NCBI RefSeq assembly: GCF_014023275.1
Contig: NZ_CP054698.1
Coordinates: forward strand, 5,913,001 to 5,977,000
DNA: 64,000 nucleotides
Origin: Nostoc edaphicum CCNP1411
GTDB taxonomy: Bacteria > Cyanobacteriota > Cyanobacteriia > Cyanobacteriales > Nostocaceae
Direction: 5' to 3'
Shown here: piece by piece, positions 58,952 through 64,000 of the stretch
Numbering within the stretch: position 1 is the stretch's first letter
Layout of the letters: every line of letters begins with the position of its first letter
The notes under the pieces: generated by a model
The model's database searches: none
What the model saw: the letters and a program-made list of their open reading frames with translations, nothing else
Told to the model about the DNA's origin: nothing
Position numbers and translations under genes: made by a program

Positions 58952-61060
58952 GTGCTAGACCGAGCTGTATCTGAAGTATCAAAGCCTCGCAGGCGCTTAC
59001 CTGATCAGCGCTGGCAAGTTTATCCGCAAAAACCAGAATTTGCCCAAAAGCTGGCTATTCTGACAAATATTTCACCGATTGTCAGCCAGTTGTTGATTAA
59101 TCGGGGTATGGAAACACCAGAACAGATACAAGCATTTTTAAATCCAGAGTCTTTAGTTTTGCCTTCACCGTTAGAAGATTTTCCAGATTTGGCAATTAGT
59201 TTGGAGTTATTGCAAAATGCGATCGCTTCTCAAACAAAAATTGCGATTTGTGGTGATTATGATGCTGATGGAATGACCAGCACTGCTCTACTTTTGCGTA
59301 GTCTCCGCACTTTAGGCGCACAAGTAGAATATGCTATTCCCAGCCGGATGCACGAAGGCTACGGTATTAATAAACGCATAGTTGAAGAATTCCACAGCGA
59401 AGGTGTGGGGCTAATTCTGACTGTAGATAATGGCATCTCTGCGTTTGAACCAGTTGCTAGGGCTAGAGAGCTTGGTGTTGCAGTAATTATCACCGATCAC
59501 CACGATATCCCCCAAAAATTACCGCCAGCTAACGCTATCCTCAACCCCAAACTAATAGCAGAATCGTCACCTTATCGGGGTGTTGCTGGTGTTGGTGTTG
59601 CCTACATTTTGGCAGTGTCTCTAGCACAACAGTTAGGGGCGACTAAGGGCTTGATCCAGCCGATGCTAGCACTGTTTACACTGGGAACGATCGCAGATTT
59701 AGCCCCCTTAACTGGCGTAAATCGTCGTTGGGTGAAACGTGGTTTACAACATTTACCCAAATCCAACTTAGCTGGGATACAGGCGTTGATTCAAGTAGGT
59801 GGAGTGCAGGCGAGGGGAGAGGAGAGAGCAGGGGGAGCAGGGGGAGATAAGGAAAAACTTCAGTCCCCAGTCCCCAGTCCCAAATCGCTAAAGCCTGAAG
59901 ATATTGGGTTTCGTTTGGGGCCGCGAATTAATGCTATTGGTCGAATTGGTAATCCCCAGACTGTGATTGAATTGCTGACTACAGATGATATGGGGGTGGC
60001 GCTGGAAAGAGCAATGCAGTGCGAACAAATCAACGCTTCTCGTCAGGAAATGTGTCAGCAAATTGAACAAGAAGCGATCGCTTATGTAGAAGCAGAATTT
60101 GTTACATCTCTACAGCAAGATCGTGTATTAATTGTTGTTCAACCTAATTGGCATCACGGCGTTATTGGCATCGTCGCCTCCCGCTTGGTAGAACGCTACG
60201 GTGTTCCCGTGTTTATCGGTACTTATGAGGATGAGGGACACATACGGGGTTCTGCACGCTCAATTCCAGAGTTTCATGTGTTTGAAGCTTTGGAATATTG
60301 TCACGATTTACTAGGGAAATTTGGCGGACACAAAGCAGCCGGGGGATTCTCTCTACCAGCAGAGAATTTAGAGATGGTGCGATCGCGTTTGATTGAGTTT
60401 GCTAACCAGTGTCTTGAACCCCAACATCTCAAGCCTCTGCTCAAAATTGATGCCGAAGTCAACCTCAACCATCTCAATCAGCAGCTTTATCAACAGCTTA
60501 ATGCTCTACATCCCTGCGGTATGGACAACCCCGATCCAGTTTTCTGGACACCTAATGTTCAAGTAGTTGAGCAAAAAATCGTTGGTAAGGGTCACATTAA
60601 ACTAACAATTGCCCAAACTATCGATAATCAAGAGTATAGAATTAAAGCGATCGCCTGGCGTTGGGGCGACTATTTCCGCTTACCATCGCGAGTGGATGTT
60701 GCTTACAAGCTACGAGAAAATTACTTTAACGGTAACACCACCATTGAGCTAGAGTTAATCGGTGTCAGACTGCCAATTCAGATTCAACAATTTTTTGTTT
60801 CGCCACCAACCACATCAAGCACAACCTTTGAGTACAATCAGCGACAGTATACTTGTGGTTTCTATAAAAACGGTATTGAAGCAGAATTAAGAATTAAAAA
60901 TTCTGAAGGTAAAGTTTTAGCCATGCAGCCAGGACATATAATTGGTTTGATAGGAACTAATAGGCAAAACGCCAAAGAAGTTGATATTTCTCAACCACAG
61001 TATGACAATATTATCCAAGCTGCCCTTCAAGCGTTATCAGTATTGAGTGCTGATTCATGA
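58952..61060 (+). CDS. recJ: Single-stranded-DNA-specific exonuclease RecJ
   Basis: A 702-residue 5'-3' exonuclease of recombination and mismatch repair, started at GTG. DHH-family metal motifs are ICGDYDADGMTS, LILTVDNGIS and ITDHHDIPQ in the first 200 residues. The DHHA1 region has GKFGGHKAAGGFS, followed by an OB-fold and C-terminal domain. Residues about 287-312 (EERAGGAGGDKEKLQSPVPS...) are a low-complexity insert encoded by GGGGGAGCA and CCCCAGT tandem repeats, in frame and absent from the family core. Confidence 0.94.
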   Translation: MLDRAVSEVSKPRRRLPDQRWQVYPQKPEFAQKLAILTNISPIVSQLLINRGMETPEQIQAFLNPESLVLPSPLEDFPDLAISLELLQNAIASQTKIAICGDYDADGMTSTALLLRSLRTLGAQVEYAIPSRMHEGYGINKRIVEEFHSEGVGLILTVDNGISAFEPVARARELGVAVIITDHHDIPQKLPPANAILNPKLIAESSPYRGVAGVGVAYILAVSLAQQLGATKGLIQPMLALFTLGTIADLAPLTGVNRRWVKRGLQHLPKSNLAGIQALIQVGGVQARGEERAGGAGGDKEKLQSPVPSPKSLKPEDIGFRLGPRINAIGRIGNPQTVIELLTTDDMGVALERAMQCEQINASRQEMCQQIEQEAIAYVEAEFVTSLQQDRVLIVVQPNWHHGVIGIVASRLVERYGVPVFIGTYEDEGHIRGSARSIPEFHVFEALEYCHDLLGKFGGHKAAGGFSLPAENLEMVRSRLIEFANQCLEPQHLKPLLKIDAEVNLNHLNQQLYQQLNALHPCGMDNPDPVFWTPNVQVVEQKIVGKGHIKLTIAQTIDNQEYRIKAIAWRWGDYFRLPSRVDVAYKLRENYFNGNTTIELELIGVRLPIQIQQFFVSPPTTSSTTFEYNQRQYTCGFYKNGIEAELRIKNSEGKVLAMQPGHIIGLIGTNRQNAKEVDISQPQYDNIIQAALQALSVLSADS

Positions 61061-61092
61061 GTTATCAGTTTTAAATTCCAAAATTTTCTTCT

Positions 61093-61124
61093 ACTCAGCA
61101 CTCAGCACTCACTACTCAGCACTC
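61093..61124. repeat. Heptanucleotide tandem repeat (CTCAGCA)
   Basis: Four ACTCAGC-type units between recJ and the psb30 stop codon. Confidence 0.75.
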
Positions 61125-61268
61125 TTATAGGTTGCCGTTGCGAAATGCCAGCACAAAGATCACTGCTGGGCCAGCAATCACAATTAGCGCCACGGACAGC
61201 AATTGGAAAATAACTTCCCAATTGATACCTAGAAAAGCGTTAAACAAGTCAGACACAGCGTCAAACAT
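61125..61268 (-). CDS. psb30: Photosystem II reaction center protein Psb30 (Ycf12)
   Basis: A 47-residue single-helix protein. After a short N-terminus ([14 protein letters not shown]) comes [20 protein letters not shown], continuing [13 protein letters not shown]. This matches the known Psb30/Ycf12 pattern in which NxxVIFQL starts the helix and the protein ends in RGGNL-like sequence. It is a small subunit at the edge of photosystem II in the thylakoid membrane. An AAAAGGAAAA ribosome site precedes the ATG. Confidence 0.88.
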   Translation of the reverse strand: MFDAVSDLFNAFLGINWEVIFQLLSVALIVIAGPAVIFVLAFRNGNL

Positions 61269-61399
61269 TTTTCCTTTTCTCCTCTTAATTGTTTTAAAAA
61301 ATTCAATAACTTAATTACAAATCCCGCAATTGATCATATCTGGCTATGGCCTGTTAGATTTAATTTACTTAACAAAATTATAAGAAAAGACATAAAAAC

Positions 61400-61500
61400 G
61401 TAAAATGGGGGGATTGGGAATGGGGCATTGGGCATTGTTTATACCTTCCTCAATTCCCCATTCCCTATTCCCCATTCCCCATTCCCCACTCCCCAATCCC
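61400..61500. repeat. Heptanucleotide tandem repeats (GGGCATT, CCCCATT)
   Basis: GGGAATGGGGCATTGGGCATTG at ~61411 and CCCCATTCCC units at ~61456-61500. They sit just before the cysteine-cluster gene. Confidence 0.8.
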
Positions 61501-61509
61501 TAATCCAAA

Positions 61510-61860
61510 ATGTCAACTTGGCAATGTATAAAGCAATGTGGAGCCTGCTGTAATCTCGATCCAGCAGAGCGTCCAGATTTGGAAGACTATCTCTCACCAC
61601 CAGAACTAGAACTCTACCTCAGCATGGTAGGCGAAGGGGGATGGTGCGTTAATTTCGACCACACCACGCGAGAATGTCGCGTCTACGCCAATCGTCCTCG
61701 CTTCTGTCGCGTGGAAACAGAAGTATTTCAAGATATGTATGGAGTTGAACCAGAAGAAGTTAATGATTTTGCCATTGACTGCTGTCGCCAACAAATAGAA
61801 GGGGTTTATGGCGATCGCAGTTTAGAAATACTACGCTTCGACAAAGCTGTTGGACTTTGA
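61510..61860 (+). CDS. YkgJ-type cysteine cluster protein
   Basis: A 116-residue protein with the cysteine pattern CIKQCGACC near the N-terminus, then GWCVNF, ECRVYANRPRFC and a late CCRQQ. This is the zinc/iron-cluster pattern of the YkgJ/UPF0153 family. The metal and role are unknown. It begins 10 bases after a heptamer repeat region. No obvious operon partner is present; the GDT1 genes downstream have their own spacing. Confidence 0.85.
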   Translation: MSTWQCIKQCGACCNLDPAERPDLEDYLSPPELELYLSMVGEGGWCVNFDHTTRECRVYANRPRFCRVETEVFQDMYGVEPEEVNDFAIDCCRQQIEGVYGDRSLEILRFDKAVGL

Positions 61861-61961
61861 CACTTCCACCATCCTTTTTTTTGTATGTAGTTGCAATTTA
61901 TTACAACAATCTGAGAATATGATAGAAATATGAAAGCAACCTAGAAACAAAACTACTGCCT

Positions 61962-62384
61962 GTGAAACTTGACTCTGCACCTTTGGAGATTTCTGGCATA
62001 TCTCAGACTGAGATCAAGCTAGAACTGAAAGACAGCACTGATTTGAACTTGACTCCTGCGATCGTTCAACCTGTAGTTGCTGATAGTCCTCAAAAGCAGC
62101 AATCAGCACTAGTAGTTTTTGGTACAACTTTTGTAACCATTTTTCTAGCAGAAATTGGAGATAAAACTCAGTTATCCACCCTCTTAATGAGTGCAGAATC
62201 TCATTCGCCGTGGGTGGTATTTATCGGATCTGCGGCGGCGCTGATAACCACCAGCTTATTAGGTGTACTTTTAGGTAGCTGGATAGCCAGCCGACTCAGC
62301 CCAAAAACTGTAGAAAAATCAGCCGGCGTGATGTTATTGATGATTTCGCTAATGCTGTTTTGGGATGTATTTACTAGTCATTAG
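61962..62384 (+). CDS. TMEM165/GDT1-family half transporter (first copy)
   Basis: A 140-residue protein started at GTG. A polar N-terminus of ~45 residues precedes three membrane helices. The family signature is EIGDKTQLSTLLMS in helix 1. GDT1 proteins of cyanobacteria export Mn2+ or Ca2+; half-size proteins pair with a second half, encoded here by the next gene 82 bases away. Confidence 0.88.
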   Translation: MKLDSAPLEISGISQTEIKLELKDSTDLNLTPAIVQPVVADSPQKQQSALVVFGTTFVTIFLAEIGDKTQLSTLLMSAESHSPWVVFIGSAAALITTSLLGVLLGSWIASRLSPKTVEKSAGVMLLMISLMLFWDVFTSH

Positions 62385-62430
62385 TCATTTGTCATTAGTC
62401 ATTGGTCATTGGTTATTGGTCATTGGTTAT
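62384..62430. repeat. Heptanucleotide tandem repeat between the GDT1 halves
   Basis: GTCATTT/GTCATTG/GTTATTG units separate the two half-transporter genes. Confidence 0.8.
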
Positions 62431-62466
62431 TAGAAAAACTCCCCATTCCCCATTCCCCTAAATAAT

Positions 62467-62769
62467 ATGGATTGGCATCTTTTAGGACTGAGTTTTATTA
62501 CAGTTTTTTTATCAGAATTGGGTGACAAAAGTCAGCTAGCGGCGATCGCACTTTCAGGGCGTTGTAATTCTCCACGTGCAGTATTTTTCGGTGCAGCAGG
62601 CGCATTGCTGTTGACAAGTCTGTTAGGATCTTTGGCTGGGGGTGCAGTAGCCGAATTATTACCTACGCGTGTCCTAAAAGCGATCGCAGCTGTAGGATTT
62701 GCCATTCTCGCTGCACGCCTGCTGTTATTTAACAATGAACCATCAGCAGATTCTGAACAAACACCTTAA
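62467..62769 (+). CDS. TMEM165/GDT1-family half transporter (second copy)
   Basis: A 100-residue protein with three membrane helices and the signature ELGDKSQLAAIALS. It is the complementary half of the preceding gene; together they would make the usual six-helix transporter with two E-x-G-D-K-(T/S) motifs facing each other. Mn2+ export is the likely role from known cyanobacterial members. Confidence 0.88.
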   Translation: MDWHLLGLSFITVFLSELGDKSQLAAIALSGRCNSPRAVFFGAAGALLLTSLLGSLAGGAVAELLPTRVLKAIAAVGFAILAARLLLFNNEPSADSEQTP

Positions 62770-62770
62770 C

Positions 62771-62913
62771 AAGAATTCAGAATTCAGAATCCAGGAATCA
62801 GAATTACTCCTTGTGGGTATTGGAACCCGCCAAGGCTTGAAACAACTCGAATTCCTACTGAATTCTGACCGGAGGCGGAGCGTCTCCGGCTCCGCTCCTG
62901 AGTTCTGAATTCT
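62771..62913. repeat. Inverted repeat element, GAATTCAGGAGTCAG family, copy 4
   Basis: It begins GAATTCAGAATTCAGAATCC and ends CTGAGTTCTGAATTCTTC, with a GGAGGCGGAGCGTCTCCGGC palindrome inside. It abuts the stop of the BtuF-like gene. Confidence 0.6.
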
Positions 62914-62916
62914 TCT

Positions 62917-63846
62917 TTACAAACGTTCCCAAGCGGTTCCTTTGTAGCCGTATTGAAAAATTTCTGGATGCAAAATTTCTGCCAAAATTTCTAGAGAATC
63001 TACCAGTCGCGGCCCTGGACGATTGAAGTAAGAATTGCCGTCAGTAATATAGACCCTACCAGCTTGGGTAGCGTGTAATTTTTCCCACCCTGAACCTTGA
63101 GTTAATAACAAATTGGCTTCTTGGCGAGTGCGATTTAAATCAAAGCCACAAGGCATAAAAATAATTACATCTGGATTGGTTGTTAACAGTGTTTCCCACG
63201 ACAAGATTGGAGAAGGCTGACCTGTAACACAAAATAGAGACTGTCCTCCTGCTAAATTAACTAATTCAGGAATCCAATTAGCGGCAACCATTAAAGGATC
63301 AGTCCACTCGATACAGGCGACAGTAGGCAGTTCATCTAAAGAAATTCCTTGGAGTCTTTGCTGACAAATTTTGACACGAGCTTCTAAATTTTCTAAGACT
63401 TTTACCGAATCTACGTCAAAGGTGTTACCAACTCGCTCAATGTCAGTCCAAATATCTTTGAGAATATTGGGTTGTAAAGAAATAATCTGAGGTTTACTGT
63501 CAATGAGTGTAGCAACTGCTTTTTCCACTTCGTGTAAGCTGACAGCACAAACATCGCACTGGTCTTGAGTAAGAATGTGGGTAGGCTGTAACTGTTCTAA
63601 AACATCTGTTTTGATTTCATAAATACTAAGAGCCGATTGCAATAATTTATTCACATCGTCGTGAATTTGGCTGCTGGAGGCATTGGAATTTAAGCGTGCT
63701 TGGGTACAAATGGGGCGATTGAGGATTTCTGGAGGGTAGTCGCATTCGTGCGATCGCCCCACAATAGCATTAACCAAACCTAGTGCCGCTAAAATCTCCG
63801 TTCCACCGGGAATTAGGGAAACAATTCTCACATTACTATTCGTCAT
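62917..63846 (-). CDS. Cobalamin-binding, BtuF-like protein
   Basis: A 309-residue helical-backbone binding protein of the BtuF/FhuD class. VRIVSLIPGGTEILAALGL starts the first lobe, with RSHECDYPPEI, a typical BtuF-like motif. THILTQDQCDVCAVS and CIEWTDPLMVAANWIPELV follow. There is no signal peptide or lipobox, so it is probably cytoplasmic, as in several cyanobacterial members annotated as cobalamin-binding. No permease genes are adjacent in the window. The cobalamin salvage gene cobU is elsewhere in the window at 12.7 kb. Confidence 0.85.
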   Translation of the reverse strand: MTNSNVRIVSLIPGGTEILAALGLVNAIVGRSHECDYPPEILNRPICTQARLNSNASSSQIHDDVNKLLQSALSIYEIKTDVLEQLQPTHILTQDQCDVCAVSLHEVEKAVATLIDSKPQIISLQPNILKDIWTDIERVGNTFDVDSVKVLENLEARVKICQQRLQGISLDELPTVACIEWTDPLMVAANWIPELVNLAGGQSLFCVTGQPSPILSWETLLTTNPDVIIFMPCGFDLNRTRQEANLLLTQGSGWEKLHATQAGRVYITDGNSYFNRPGPRLVDSLEILAEILHPEIFQYGYKGTAWERL

Positions 63847-64000
63847 CGCTCCACCTCCACAAAAGCTGCCATTGCTTCAATTCTTGCAAAATTTAAGTCT
63901 TTAGGCATCTTTCTCTAGGAGAATCAAGGGTGCTTTGATAGTAAGCACTAAGCAAGAAATTGAACTGGGGACTGGGACTAAGCACTAGGGATAGGGAAGA

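Overview
The window looks like chromosome of a filamentous, heterocyst-forming cyanobacterium of the Nostoc type. The evidence is the very frequent HIP1 octamer GCGATCGC, heptanucleotide tandem repeats at many gene borders, a psb30/ycf12 photosystem II gene, a patD-like heterocyst-frequency gene, a complete mycosporine-like amino acid (MAA) cluster, and many small palindromic and inverted-repeat elements. All identifications come from reading the sequence; no database search was run.

Layout. 1-1.5 kb: 3' part of an extracellular-type nuclease joining an EEP domain to an endonuclease I domain. 1.9-2.2 kb: tandem hairpin array. 2.2-11.3 kb (all minus strand): a peptide secretion locus with three double-glycine-type precursor peptides, a C39-peptidase ABC exporter, an HlyD adaptor, a degenerate kinase-like protein, a NarL-type regulator and a CHASE2 histidine kinase. 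12-13.2 kb: a zinc-ribbon hypothetical and cobU. 13.4-17 kb: a hypothetical protein, two family 2 glycosyltransferases and a WcaF-type acetyltransferase. 17.4-18.5 kb: an intact IS630-type element. 18.9-22 kb: a hybrid histidine kinase and a small hypothetical. 22-27 kb: an NTF2-like protein, an MDR oxidoreductase, an Asp/Asn hydroxylase-like protein, a hydantoinase-like amidohydrolase and a bicupin. 27.2-28.7 kb: a protealysin-type M4 protease with its emfourin-type inhibitor. 29.1 kb: a methyltransferase.

30.8-35.9 kb holds the MAA cluster mysA-mysB-mysC (plus strand) with mysD convergent. This set is expected to convert sedoheptulose 7-phosphate to 4-deoxygadusol, then mycosporine-glycine, then a di-substituted MAA of the shinorine or porphyra type. 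36.6 kb: a CNNM/CBS protein. 37.8-40.9 kb: a large ISP/IIG-type restriction-modification protein. 41.6-43.8 kb: RelA/SpoT. 44.2 kb: patD. 44.7-47 kb: a TetR repressor and DHA2 exporter pair with an operator palindrome. 47.7 kb: cysH. 48.8-51.2 kb: sbcD, a PD-(D/E)XK protein and hicB with a broken hicA. 51.4-56.7 kb: sbpA followed by pstSCAB. 56.9-57.6 kb: a UPF0175/DUF3368 toxin-antitoxin-like pair. 57.9-58.9 kb: small hypotheticals. 59-61 kb: recJ. 61.1 kb: psb30. 61.5-62.8 kb: a YkgJ-type protein and two GDT1 half-transporters. 62.9-63.8 kb: a BtuF-like protein.

The most distinctive property is how strongly small repeats have reshaped gene borders. Several inverted-repeat element families with readable target duplications are present. 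They supply the C-termini and stop codons of mysD and the restriction-modification gene, separate mysB from mysC, and sit nested between pstA and pstB. Short tandem repeats supply the start of the acetyltransferase, the stop of the TetR gene and an in-frame insert in RecJ. The best candidates for an undescribed system are the minus-strand peptide-export and two-component block (2.2-11.3 kb) and the hydroxylase/hydantoinase/bicupin group (23.7-27 kb).
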